Shown here piece by piece: positions 50,757 through 59,707 of a stretch of 64,000 nt of DNA. Each line of letters starts with the position of its first letter. Position 1 is the stretch's first letter. The translations under genes were made by a program, and so were the position numbers. Under the pieces are notes generated by a model. It was not told the origin of the DNA, did not search any database, and saw only the letters and a list, made by a program, of their open reading frames with translations. The stretch covers positions 6,944,001 to 7,008,000 of the forward strand of contig NZ_CP030050.1 in the NCBI RefSeq assembly GCF_015291705.1, in the 5' to 3' direction. The DNA is from Bradyrhizobium arachidis (GTDB taxonomy: Bacteria > Pseudomonadota > Alphaproteobacteria > Rhizobiales > Xanthobacteraceae).

Positions 50757-53159
50757 ATGACGGATCAAACGCATTTTTCGGCCACTCGAAGCGGCACTCG
50801 TCATATTTCGTTCAAACTACTCCAACCGCTTTTGCGCCTCCGGAGAGCGTTGCCTGGAGCGCTCATGCTGTTGTCGTCCGCTTTCCTGCTCGGCGCCTGC
50901 ATCGTCACCGCCGACCAATCCATCGAGGCCGACCCAAAAGATCCGCGCGCGCAGGACATTGCCGATAAAGTTCGCTCACTCGACCTGCAGCCGCGTCAAC
51001 CCGCAGATACTGGCGCGAGCGGCATCGCCCAGTCGAAATCGTCCAAGCCCGCAATCTATCTCGGCGATGATGCAACGCCGCAGGGCAGTGCTGTGGCCGA
51101 GCGTGATGATGGCGGCGGCAGCGGCTACGATCTCAATTTCGAGAACGCGCCGGTGGCGACCGTCGCGAAGGTGATCCTCGGTGACGTGTTGAATGTCGGC
51201 TACACGATCGACCCGCGCGTGCAGGGTACCGTGACGCTGGCCTCGGTGCGCCCGGTGCCCAAGGCGGACGCGGCCTACGTGCTGGAGAACGCGTTGCGCA
51301 TGTCCGGCGTCGCATTGGTGCGCGACCGTACCGGCTATCGGCTGCTGCCGGCGCCGGAGGCAGGTCCCGGCGGCGTCGACCGCGCGAACGTCGCGGCCGG
51401 CCAGGGCATCTCGGTGGTGCCGCTGCGCTATGTCTCGGCCCAGAACATCTTCAAGCTGCTCGACGCCTTCGGCGTCAAGGCCTCGACCATGCGTCCCGAC
51501 AACGCCCGCAACACGCTGATCATCAGCGGCAGCGGCTCCGACCGGGCGACCGCCGTCGACACCATTCTCTCCTTCGATGCCGACTGGATGCGCGGACAAT
51601 CCGTCGGCATCTTCCCGGTGCAGAATTCCGCGCCGGAGCCCGTCATCAGCGAGATCGAGAAGATCATGGATTCCGGCGAAGGCGGGATGAGCCAGAACGT
51701 GATCAAGCTGCAGGCGATCTCGCGGCTCAACTCGATCCTCGTGGTGAGCCAGAAGCCGGAATATCTGAAGCGCGCGCAAACCTGGATCGCGCGGCTCGAC
51801 CGCTCCGACACCGACGGGGTGAACCTGAAATCCTATCCGCTGCGCTACGGCAACTCCAAGGTGATCGTGGCGATGCTGAACGACATGCTGCTCAACCAGG
51901 GCTCGGCGAACAGCTCGACGCTCGACAACGCGTCGACCCAGATCTCGCCCGGCTCGGGCATGTCGACGACGACGTCGTCCTCCACCAATCCGATCGCCTC
52001 GCTGAGCGCATTGCCGACCGCCGCCGCCGGCGCCACCACGCCGGTCAGCGGCCCCGCCGGCTCGGCGTTCAGCGCCCGTCCCGCTCCGGCCGCCTCCGCG
52101 ACGCCGGCGCAGGACAACGGCCTCGGGGGCGGACTGTCGGGCGGCGGCGGTGCGAAGCCCGGCGCCAACGCCATCCTCCAGAACGTGCGGATCACCGCCG
52201 ACGTCACCAACAACGCCGTGCTCGTCTACGCCAACCAGGACGCGCAGCGCATCGTCGAGCAGACCATCCGCCAGATCGACCGGCCGCAGCGCCAGATCGC
52301 GATCGAGGCGACCATCGCCGAGGTGACGCTGAACAATCAGCTGAACTATGGCGTGCAGTTCTTCCTGGCGAGCCAGAAAGGCTCGATCTCCAACACCATC
52401 TCGGGCATCAGCAACAGCGCCACGATCGGCAGCAACACCGAGCCGACGAGCAACGCGGTCAACGCCGCCGCCGGCGCCCTGCTCGGGCGCGCCTTGCCCG
52501 GCTTCAATTTCCTGATCGGCTCGGAAAACTCGCCGCGCGTCGTGCTTGATGCGCTGCATAACGTCACCGACGTCAAGGTGCTGTCGAATCCCTCGCTGGT
52601 GGTGCTCGACAACCAGGCCGCGACCTTGCAGGTCGGCGACCAGGTGCCGTTCTCGACCGGCACCGCGACCGTGCTGACCGCCAACAACACCGTGGTCAAC
52701 ACCATCGACTACAAGAACACCGGCATCATCCTGCGCGTGCTGCCGCGTGCCAATGCCAACGGCAACGTCGTGCTCGACATCGAGCAGGAGATCTCGAGCG
52801 TCGCTGCCGGCAGTGCCAACTCGCTGACGCCGACGATCTCGCAGCGCCGGGTCAAGAGCTCGATCGCGGTGACGAGCGGGCAGACCGTGCTGCTGGCCGG
52901 CCTGATCAGCGAGACCGAGAACAGGCAGCGCCAGGGCATTCCGATCCTCGATTCCATTCCCGGCATGGGCGATGCCTTCTCGCATCAGACCAACACGCGT
53001 GCCCGCACCGAGCTGATCCTGTTCATCAGGCCGACCGTGATCAAGGACGGCGTCGATGCGCATGTCATCGCCGAGGAGATGCGCACGAAGATGAACAGCC
53101 GCCTGGTCGGGACCAGCAATCCCGTGGTAACCGTGAACCCGCCCAAGGTGGCACGCTAG
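50757..53159 (+). CDS. gspD: Type II secretion secretin GspD
   Basis: 800 residues from the ATG at 50757. A long N-terminal leader ends in LLSSAFLLGAC, a lipobox with Cys at about residue 42, so the secretin is probably a lipoprotein. Then come N0 (YDLNFENAPVATVAKVILGD) and N1-N3 domains, the last interrupted by a long Ser/Gly/Ala-rich insertion at about residues 395-475. The secretin core has LNYGVQFFLASQKG, VKVLSNPSLVVLDNQAATLQ VGDQVP and RVKSSIAVTSGQTVLLAGLI. It forms the outer-membrane channel. No pilotin gene is visible. Confidence 0.93.
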   Translation: MTDQTHFSATRSGTRHISFKLLQPLLRLRRALPGALMLLSSAFLLGACIVTADQSIEADPKDPRAQDIADKVRSLDLQPRQPADTGASGIAQSKSSKPAIYLGDDATPQGSAVAERDDGGGSGYDLNFENAPVATVAKVILGDVLNVGYTIDPRVQGTVTLASVRPVPKADAAYVLENALRMSGVALVRDRTGYRLLPAPEAGPGGVDRANVAAGQGISVVPLRYVSAQNIFKLLDAFGVKASTMRPDNARNTLIISGSGSDRATAVDTILSFDADWMRGQSVGIFPVQNSAPEPVISEIEKIMDSGEGGMSQNVIKLQAISRLNSILVVSQKPEYLKRAQTWIARLDRSDTDGVNLKSYPLRYGNSKVIVAMLNDMLLNQGSANSSTLDNASTQISPGSGMSTTTSSSTNPIASLSALPTAAAGATTPVSGPAGSAFSARPAPAASATPAQDNGLGGGLSGGGGAKPGANAILQNVRITADVTNNAVLVYANQDAQRIVEQTIRQIDRPQRQIAIEATIAEVTLNNQLNYGVQFFLASQKGSISNTISGISNSATIGSNTEPTSNAVNAAAGALLGRALPGFNFLIGSENSPRVVLDALHNVTDVKVLSNPSLVVLDNQAATLQVGDQVPFSTGTATVLTANNTVVNTIDYKNTGIILRVLPRANANGNVVLDIEQEISSVAAGSANSLTPTISQRRVKSSIAVTSGQTVLLAGLISETENRQRQGIPILDSIPGMGDAFSHQTNTRARTELILFIRPTVIKDGVDAHVIAEEMRTKMNSRLVGTSNPVVTVNPPKVAR

Positions 53160-53160
53160 A

Positions 53161-53206
53161 GCATGATCGGGACAAGCGCGCGGCGGCTTTCCGGAAGGAC
53201 CATGCC
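53161..53206. repeat. Short palindromic repeat between gspD and gspO
   Basis: GCATGATCGGGAC faces CCGGAAGGACCATGC. It resembles the second hairpin of the element at 37137-37256 and is probably a short decayed copy. It does not end in a T-tract. Confidence 0.5.
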
Positions 53207-53218
53207 CAGACGATAACC

Positions 53219-53815
53219 GTGACGGATCAGGTGGCGGACGAAGAGACGGCCCCTTCACTGGCGCTCGGCATCGCCCTGCTGCTGGGCGTGTTCGCGAGCC
53301 TCGTCATCGCGCCCGGCGCGGAAGGCCTCTACGGCGCATTCCTGGCCGCGCTGATGCTGGCGATCGCGGCGAATGACGCGCGCCACTACCTCATCCCGAA
53401 CGAGCTGACGGGCGCAGCTTTTGCCCTCGCCCTGCTCCGCGCCGGCGCCTTCGTACCCGACATCGGCATCGAGGCGCTGCTCTGGCCGCTGGCCCGCGCC
53501 GTGGCGGTCGCGTTGCCGCTACTGCTGCTGATGCTGGTCTACCGTTATTGGCGCGGCCGCGACGGGCTCGGGCTCGGCGACGTCAAGCTCGCGGCAGTGT
53601 GCGGGGCCTGGCTCGATCTTGCCACCGTGGTTGCGGTGATCGAGCTTGCCGCGCTGCTCGCGATCGGCGCCTATGTCGGCAACGCCGTTCTGCAAAGGAA
53701 GCGGCTGCGCGCGACCGCCTTCCTGCCGTTCGGGCTGTTCCTGGCGCCGGCGATCTGGATCGGCTGGCTGGGCGAGACCTGGTATGTGAACTGGCTCGGC
53801 GGCTTGCCGGGCTAA
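53219..53815 (+). CDS. gspO: Type IV prepilin peptidase (GspO/A24), short form
   Basis: 198 residues from a GTG start. The two catalytic aspartates of A24 peptidases can be seen: Asp53 in ANDARHYLIPNELTG and Asp121 in GLGLGDVKLA. Six or so hydrophobic segments fill the protein. The N-terminal methylation domain with zinc-binding Cys pairs of classical GspO/PilD is absent, as in many alphaproteobacterial and CpaA-like enzymes. It should cut the leaders of GspG-K. It lies 59 bp after gspD on the same strand. Confidence 0.87.
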   Translation: MTDQVADEETAPSLALGIALLLGVFASLVIAPGAEGLYGAFLAALMLAIAANDARHYLIPNELTGAAFALALLRAGAFVPDIGIEALLWPLARAVAVALPLLLLMLVYRYWRGRDGLGLGDVKLAAVCGAWLDLATVVAVIELAALLAIGAYVGNAVLQRKRLRATAFLPFGLFLAPAIWIGWLGETWYVNWLGGLPG

Positions 53816-54025
53816 GGCCTCATACCGCCACTGGCCGTGATTGGCAGCCCGCCCCGTACAAAAGCTCGAAAACAACCCCATGCACAGTAGACGGGGACAG
53901 CTTTATCAATGACTTGTCGGCCGACGCGGGGCAATTTCGGATTTTATGGAATCCATTTGGCACGTCGGGCAAAACACTGGCACGATGTCACCATGGCCGC
54001 GGCGCGCCAGCCGGAATATTCGCGA

Positions 54026-54571
54026 TCAATGCTCGCGGCTCGGCGCCCATTCCAGCGCCCGCAGACGGGCCTGCGCGATCTCCCCGCGTGTCATCTTGGT
54101 GGTGACGGCATCGCGGATCCGGGCCCGCGACTCCCGCACCGGCGGCGGTGCGGCAGCCGTCGACAGGTTGAGCCATTTGGAGGCCTCGACGATGTCCTGC
54201 GGCACGCCCTGGCCGCGGTCATAGAGCAGGCCCAGCGAATATTGCGCGCGGCTGTCGCCCTGCTCCGCCGCGCGGCGGTACCACATCGCGGCTTCCGTGT
54301 AGTTCATCGGCACGCCGCGGCCGGTCTCGAACAGGAAGCCGAGATAGGTCTGCGCCGGCGCATTGCCGCGCTCGGCGAGCGGAATGAAGATGCGGGAAGC
54401 CGTCACATAGTCCTGACGCTGGAACGCGGCGACGCCCTGGCGGAACGACTGGGCGTGGGCACCGGTGGCACCCATAAGCATCCAGCCGGCGACGCCGAGC
54501 AACATGAGCATGTGTCGCAGCGGCCGCCCGCCGTAGCTCGCAGCCTGATCGAGCCCAATCTTCCTCATCAT
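54026..54571 (-). CDS. Exported Sel1-repeat protein
   Basis: 181 residues from the ATG at 54571. A signal peptide (HMLMLLGVAGWMLMGATGAH AQ) is followed by two to three Sel1/TPR-like units: ASRIFIPLAERGNAPAQTYL GFLFETGRG, MWYRRAAEQGDSRAQYSLGL LYDRGQG, and SKWLNLSTAAAPP. Such periplasmic helical-repeat proteins act as scaffolds; the partner is unknown. It lies just past the T2SS genes, in the opposite orientation to gspO, so a role with secretion is possible but unproven. Confidence 0.8.
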   Translation of the reverse strand: MMRKIGLDQAASYGGRPLRHMLMLLGVAGWMLMGATGAHAQSFRQGVAAFQRQDYVTASRIFIPLAERGNAPAQTYLGFLFETGRGVPMNYTEAAMWYRRAAEQGDSRAQYSLGLLYDRGQGVPQDIVEASKWLNLSTAAAPPPVRESRARIRDAVTTKMTRGEIAQARLRALEWAPSREH

Positions 54572-54725
54572 GCAGCATCCCCGCCTATCACGCGGCAGCA
54601 GGCTATTCCGAACACATGACAGTATCCATACGCCTCGCGATGCAATGCTGCATCTTGCCTGCGATACGGTGATGCCGATCGTCATGACGCCGCGCATCGC
54701 GCGGCGCAGGATCGCGCCGGACGCG

Positions 54726-55523
54726 CTACTTGCCCTTCCAGACGGGCGTACGCTTGTTGAGGAAAGCGTCCATGCCTTCGCGAAAATCTTCGCTCATATA
54801 GGCCTTGAGGATCAGATCCTCGCCTTCCTCGCGCGACAGCGTGCGGCGGATGCGGCGCACCGCTTCCTTGGTGGCTTCGAGCGTCAGCGGCGCGTGGCTG
54901 GCGACGAGCTTTGCGGTCTCGTCGGCGCGGCGCTGGAGCGTCTCGACGTCGGGCACCACCTCATTCAGCAGGCCGAGCGCAAGCGCTTCCGGCGCCTCGA
55001 CGAGGCGCGCCTTGAAGATCAGATCCTTGGTGCGGGCCGGTCCCACCAGCGCGACGACGCGACTGATGTTGGACATCGAAAGGCAATTGCCGAGCGTGCG
55101 CGCGATCGGAAAGCCCATGCGCGTCGTTTCGGTCCCGATGCGCAAGTCGCAGCAGGCCGCAATGCCGGCACCGCCGCCGGTGCAGGCGCCCGCGATCGCC
55201 GCGATCACCGGCACGCGGCACTGCTCGAGCGTGCCGAGCACGCGGTCGATACGGGCCTCGTAGTCGAGCGCGTCCTGCGCGGTCTTGAACGCTCGGAATT
55301 GCGAAATGTCGGTGCCGGAGGCGAAGGCCTTGTCGCCGGCGCCGGTGAGGATCAGCGCCTTGATCGATCGGTCGGCGTTGATCTCCTGGCAGATCTCCGC
55401 CATGCGGTCATACATGGCGAAGGTCATTGCGTTGCGCGCCTGGGGGCGGTTGAAGGTGATCCGCGCGATGCCGTCCGTGACGGAGTAGAGCAGGTCTTCG
55501 TTGGCAGTCGTCGGTGCGTTCAT
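54726..55523 (-). CDS. Enoyl-CoA hydratase/isomerase family protein
   Basis: 265 residues of the crotonase fold. The oxyanion-hole segments are DKAFASGTDISQF and IAGACTGGGAGIAACCDLRI. At the usual positions of the two catalytic glutamates of hydratases (after the GGG segment) the sequence reads ACCDLRIGTETTRMGFPIAR TLGN, so classical hydratase activity is not certain. It may act as another crotonase (hydrolase, isomerase or lyase). It follows the first aminotransferase by 41 bp on the same strand and is probably cotranscribed with it. Confidence 0.83.
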   Translation of the reverse strand: MNAPTTANEDLLYSVTDGIARITFNRPQARNAMTFAMYDRMAEICQEINADRSIKALILTGAGDKAFASGTDISQFRAFKTAQDALDYEARIDRVLGTLEQCRVPVIAAIAGACTGGGAGIAACCDLRIGTETTRMGFPIARTLGNCLSMSNISRVVALVGPARTKDLIFKARLVEAPEALALGLLNEVVPDVETLQRRADETAKLVASHAPLTLEATKEAVRRIRRTLSREEGEDLILKAYMSEDFREGMDAFLNKRTPVWKGK

Positions 55524-55564
55524 CGCGCGCTCACTTTCTTAGGTTGGTTCAGGCCGCCTGAACC

Positions 55565-56764
55565 TTACGCCACCTGGGCCTTGGTCATCGGCACCACGTC
55601 GCGTCCCTTCAGGACGTCCATGGCCGCCAGCACGCCGCCGCTCCGGTGCGGGATCTTTGCAAGATCGAGGCCCATCTCGACGCCGGCGAGCGTGCCCATC
55701 AGCATCAGATCGTTGAAATGGCCGATATGACCGATGCGGAACACCTTGCCCTTGACCTTGTTCAGGCCGGTGCCGAGCGACATGTCGAAATTCTCAAGCA
55801 CGACCTTGCGGAAGGCGTCGGCGTCGTGTCCTTCCGGCACGCGCACACCGGTCAGAGCGGGCGAATGCGCGGCGGGATCGGCGCACTGCGTCTCGAGGCC
55901 CCAGACCTTGACCGCGGCGCGCGTCGCCGCGCTGTGACGCTTGTGGCGGGCCCAGACGTTCTCGAGGCCCTCCTCCTCCAGCATCTTCACCGCTTCGCGC
56001 AGGCCGTAGAGCAGATTGGTCGCCGGCGTATAGGGGAAGGTGCCGAGCTTGTTGAAGCTGATCACTTCCTGCCAGTCCCAATAGGAGCGCATGCCCGGAT
56101 TGGCTTTGGCGACGTTGAGCGCCTTCTCCGACACGGCGTTGAAGCCGAGGCCCGGCGGCAGCATCAGGCCCTTCTGCGAGCCCGCAACCGAGACGTCGAT
56201 GCCCCAGGCGTCGTGCTCGTATTCCATCGAGCCGAGGCCGGAGATGGTGTCGACCATCAGCAGCGCCGGGTGCTTCACGCGATCGAGGATCTTGCGCACC
56301 TCCAGGGGCGGCGTCACGCAGCCGGTCGAGGTCTCGTTGTGGACGACGCAGACCGCCTTGATCTTGTGCTGCTTGTCGGCGGCCAGGCGCGTCTCGATCT
56401 CGGCGAGGTCGGCGCCGTGGCGCCAGTCGCTCGGGATGAAGTCGACGTCGAGCTTGAACTTGTCGGCGATGCCGCGCCACAGCGCGGCGAACTGGCCGGT
56501 CTCGCACATCAAGACCTTGTCGCCGGGCGCGAACACGTTGACCATCGCCGCTTCCCAGGCGCCGGTACCGGACGAGGGGAAGATGATCACGGGCTGCTTG
56601 GTGCGGAACACGCGCTGCATCGCGGCGAGGACGGCGAAACCGAGCTCGGCGAACTCCGGACCGCGATGGTCCAGCGTCGGCATGTCCATCGCCCGCAGCA
56701 CGCGGTCGGGCACATTGGTCGGTCCTGGAATCTGTAAGAAATGCCTTCCAGTATGCACGGTCAT
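55565..56764 (-). CDS. Serine-glyoxylate/alanine-glyoxylate-type aminotransferase, paralog 1
   Basis: 399 residues from the ATG at 56764. A class V PLP-dependent aminotransferase: HFLQIPGPTNVPDRVLRAMD at the start, FPSSGTGAWEAAMVN (phosphate-binding turn) at 62-76, VHNETSTG at 141-148, LMVDTISGLGSMEYEHDAWG and the PLP lysine Lys198 in AGSQKGLMLPPG. Family members transfer the amino group of serine or alanine to glyoxylate, giving glycine and hydroxypyruvate or pyruvate. A close paralog lies at 58372-59574. Confidence 0.88.
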   Translation of the reverse strand: MTVHTGRHFLQIPGPTNVPDRVLRAMDMPTLDHRGPEFAELGFAVLAAMQRVFRTKQPVIIFPSSGTGAWEAAMVNVFAPGDKVLMCETGQFAALWRGIADKFKLDVDFIPSDWRHGADLAEIETRLAADKQHKIKAVCVVHNETSTGCVTPPLEVRKILDRVKHPALLMVDTISGLGSMEYEHDAWGIDVSVAGSQKGLMLPPGLGFNAVSEKALNVAKANPGMRSYWDWQEVISFNKLGTFPYTPATNLLYGLREAVKMLEEEGLENVWARHKRHSAATRAAVKVWGLETQCADPAAHSPALTGVRVPEGHDADAFRKVVLENFDMSLGTGLNKVKGKVFRIGHIGHFNDLMLMGTLAGVEMGLDLAKIPHRSGGVLAAMDVLKGRDVVPMTKAQVA

Positions 56765-56879
56765 CGGCGTCCTTCCCGGTCTAGCCTTGATTTTGGTGGC
56801 CGCCGAATAGCACCATTTGACCGGCTTGTCCCCTCTCCTAAAGACGTCTCCCATGCATAACCGGCGGGCCCCCCGCCGC

Positions 56880-57020
56880 CCCTATTTCCACAGCGTCGTG
56901 GCCGGGCTTGTCCCGGCCGTCCTCGCCTTGCCCCGCAGCGCGAAGAACGTGGATGCCCGGGCCTTCGCCGCGCCGAAGCGGCTTCGGCCGCGCAGGCGGG
57001 ACAAAGCCCGGGCATGACGG
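56880..57020. repeat. Palindromic intergenic repeat
   Basis: GTCGTGGCCGGGCTTGTCCC faces GGGACAAAGCCCGGGCATGA across about 120 bp with inner GC hairpins. This is a common Bradyrhizobium/Rhodopseudomonas-type element. The shifted frame of the neighbouring transporter would read into it. Confidence 0.7.
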
Positions 57021-57036
57021 GCAATTGTGAACGCCC

Positions 57037-58323
57037 CTACTCCGCAGCCACCACCCGGCCTGAGGGCAGTTGGCCCTCGCCTCGGTGAACGGGCGTTCCG
57101 GATGCATCAGGAAGGCCGAGACGCCGCCGAGCAGCAAAAGGCCCATCGACATCAGGAACGGCAGGTACCAGTTGCCGGTCGTGTCGATCACGAAGCCGGC
57201 AACCAGCGGGGAGACGATGGCGGCGAAGGCCGAGCCCGTGTTCATGATTCCCGACGCGGTACCCGAATATTTCGGGGCGATGTCCATCGGGATCGACCAC
57301 ATCGGGCCGATCACGAGCTCGGCGCAGAAGAAGCCCGCCGACAGGCACAGCGCGACGATCGTGATGTCGTGGACAAACAGGATCGGAAACAGCGAGAGCA
57401 GCGCCCCCGTAAACCCTGTTACGGTGACGCTGAGCCGCGCCAGGCGGACATTGCCGGTGCGGTCGAGGATCTTGTCCGACAGCACGCCGCCGACGCTGTC
57501 GCCGACGCCGGCGAAGAACACGCCGGAGGCGAACAGCGCCGAGTTCTTGATGTCGAGATTGTAGTTGTTCTTGAAGAACAGCGGCAGCCAGTTCAGATAC
57601 AGCCACAGGCACCAGCCGTAGCAGAAATAGGTCAGCGTCACCGGCCACATCCGCCCGAGCAGCGGGCCCCAGGGCACGCGCGGCCGCTCGCCGGTCGGGC
57701 GTGGCGGCAGCGCCGCGAGCTCGGCCTCGGTGGATCGAGGCGTGGTCCTTCGGCTCGTTGCGGAAGTACCAGACCCAGATCACGCCCCAGATCAGGCTCA
57801 CGAAACCGAGCACGACGAAGGCGCCGCGCCAGGTCAGCCAGAGGATCAAGAGCGCCACCACCGGCGGCGTCACGGCATTGCCGAGCCGGGCGAAGGAATG
57901 GGTCAGGCCTTGCGCGAAGCCGCGGCGGTTCGCGGGCGTCCAATATTGCATCGCGCGTGTCGCGGTGGGGAACGTCGCCCCCTCGCCGAAACCGAGCGCA
58001 AAGCGCGCGACGAACAGCGCCGCGAGCCCGTTGACGAAGCCGGTCATGATGGTGGCGGCCGCCCAGATCATGCCACACCAGAACAGCGTCTTGCGCGGGC
58101 CGAAATGATCGCCGACCCAGCCGCCGATCACCTGGAACAAGAGATAGGGATAGGCGAAGGCGGAGAAGACGAGGCCGAGCTGGGTATTGGAGAGACCCAG
58201 CTCCTTCTGGATCTCGCTCGCGGCGGTGCCGATGTTCACCCGGTCGACATAGGTGATGAAATACATCGCGCAGAGCATCGCCAGCACGACATGCGTCGCC
58301 TTGAACCGAATTCCCATCTCCAC
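57037..58323 (-). pseudogene. MFS transporter (anion:cation symporter type) with two frame changes
   Basis: From the ATG at 58323 the first frame gives GIRFKATHVVLAMLCAMYFI TYVDRVNIG and further spans to WYFRNEPKDHASI at about 57740. There the homologous reading moves to another frame, STEAELAALPPRPTGERPRV PWGPLLGRMWPVTLTYFCYG WCLWLYLNW and on to LMHPERPFTEA near 57085. To end properly it must move back to the first frame (EGQLPSGRVVAAE, stop at 57037), else it runs into the repeat. About 12 spans of the ACS/glucarate-type MFS family can be followed. Two single-base errors, real or technical, are thus present. Placed between two aminotransferases, it may have taken up the pathway substrate. 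Confidence 0.72.
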
Positions 58324-58371
58324 CCCTCCCTGATTGCTTGTTATGATTTTCAGCCGCGTGTCCCGCGCGGC

Positions 58372-59574
58372 TTAAGTGCCGACCACTTTCAGATGCGGCG
58401 AGGCATTGCCCTGTGGACGCTGCTCCAAGAGCTTCATCGCGACATCGACGCCGCCCGAACGATGCGGCACGCCGGCAACCGAGAGACCCATCTCCACGCC
58501 GGTGAGCGCGCCAAGCAGCGTCAGCGCATTGCATTCACCGAGATGGCCGATGCGGAACACCTTTCCGGCGACCTTCGACAGGCCTGAGCCGAGCGACATG
58601 TTGTAATTCTCGAGCACAATCTTCCGGAACTGATCGGCGTCATGGCCGGGCGGCATCAGCACCGCGGTCAGCACCGGCGAGAATTCCGACGGCTCCTGGC
58701 AGAGCACTTCGAGACCCCAATGATTGACGGCGGCACGCGTTGCGGCCGCGAGCCGCTGATGCCGCGTGAACACGTTGTCGAGCCCCTCCTCGAGCAGCAT
58801 CGCGATCGCCTCGCGCAGGCCGTAGAGCAGGTTGGTCGCGGGCGTGTAGGGGAAGAAGCCCTTGGCATTGGGCTTGAGCATCTCCTCCCAGTCGAAATAG
58901 GAGCGCGGCATCTTGTTGGTCTTTGACGCAGCCAGGGCCTTCTCCGAGATCGCGTTGAAGCCTAGGCCGGGCGGCAGCATGAAGCCCTTCTGCGAGCAGC
59001 TAACGCTGACGTCGACCTTCCACTCGTCGTGGCGGTAGTCGACCGAGCCGAGCGAGGAGATGGTGTCGACCATGAGCAGCGCGGGATGGCTCGCGCGATC
59101 GATCGCGGCGCGGATCTCGGCGATGCGGCTGGTCGCGCCAGTGGAGGTCTCGTTGTGCACGACCATGACGGCTTTGATCGCGCGCGCCTTGTCCTCGGCG
59201 AGCTTTGCTTCGATCACGGCGGGATCGGCGCCGCGGCGCCAGTCGCCAGGCACGAAGTCGACCTCGATGCCGAAGCGGCCGGCCATCTGCCGCCACAGCG
59301 TGGCGAAGTGGCCGGTCTCGACCATCAGCACCCTATCGCCCGGCGACAGCGTGTTGACGATCGCGGCCTCCCAGGCGCCGGTCCCCGACGACGGGAAGAT
59401 GATGACAGGGCCTTTGGTCTGGAAAATCTTCTGGCTGCCTTCGAGCACGGTGCGGCCGAGCTCGCCGAACTCCGCGCTGCGGTGGTCGATCACAGGCATG
59501 TCCATCGCGCGCAGGACGCGCTCGGGGACCGGGCTCGGGCCCGGAATCTGAAGGAAATGGCGTCCCTGATGCAT
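58372..59574 (-). CDS. Serine-glyoxylate/alanine-glyoxylate-type aminotransferase, paralog 2
   Basis: 400 residues from the ATG at 59574. It has the same order of motifs as paralog 1: HFLQIPGPSPVPERVLRAMD, FPSSGTGAWEAAIVN, VHNETSTGATSRIAEI, LMVDTISSLGSVDYRHDEWK and the PLP lysine Lys196 in SCSQKGFMLPPG. The two proteins agree over most of their length, so they arose by duplication. This copy is the first gene of the minus-strand unit and shares its promoter region with the divergent GntR gene. Substrates may differ from those of paralog 1. Confidence 0.88.
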   Translation of the reverse strand: MHQGRHFLQIPGPSPVPERVLRAMDMPVIDHRSAEFGELGRTVLEGSQKIFQTKGPVIIFPSSGTGAWEAAIVNTLSPGDRVLMVETGHFATLWRQMAGRFGIEVDFVPGDWRRGADPAVIEAKLAEDKARAIKAVMVVHNETSTGATSRIAEIRAAIDRASHPALLMVDTISSLGSVDYRHDEWKVDVSVSCSQKGFMLPPGLGFNAISEKALAASKTNKMPRSYFDWEEMLKPNAKGFFPYTPATNLLYGLREAIAMLLEEGLDNVFTRHQRLAAATRAAVNHWGLEVLCQEPSEFSPVLTAVLMPPGHDADQFRKIVLENYNMSLGSGLSKVAGKVFRIGHLGECNALTLLGALTGVEMGLSVAGVPHRSGGVDVAMKLLEQRPQGNASPHLKVVGT

Positions 59575-59617
59575 GAAAACCTCCCTGTCGGCGGACCTTG
59601 GCCGGCTCTGGAGGCTA

Positions 59618-59629
59618 TTTTGCATTCAT
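59618..59629 (+). promoter_or_regulatory. Shared 12-base motif TTTTGCATTCAT, copy 1
   Basis: TTTTGCATTCAT lies 44 bp upstream of the aminotransferase start. A copy differing at one base, TTTTGAATTCAT, is at 60477-60488, upstream of the FAD/Fe-S dehydrogenase. A shared regulator or chance AT-rich similarity are both possible. Confidence 0.35.
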
Positions 59630-59641
59630 TTTTTGTCCTTT

Positions 59642-59665
59642 CAATCGAAATTTGGTATTCGATTG
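59642..59665. promoter_or_regulatory. Perfect inverted repeat between paralog 2 and gntR, likely GntR operator
   Basis: CAATCGAA and TTCGATTG, 8-base perfect arms, are separated by 8 bases (ATTTGGTA). The repeat is 68 bp from the aminotransferase start and 43 bp from the gntR start. Position and symmetry fit a dimeric FadR-type GntR regulator that controls both directions. Confidence 0.55.
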
Positions 59666-59707
59666 TGGACGTCGACGCGCCCCAGCAGGCAAACTACTGT
59701 GCAGCAA

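Noticed and set aside
50976..53258. A 760-codon open frame on the minus strand across gspD
   Set aside because: It is the complement of the secretin gene. Its composition is typical of GC-rich shadow frames (His/Arg/Gly/Asp-rich), and it shows no family motif.
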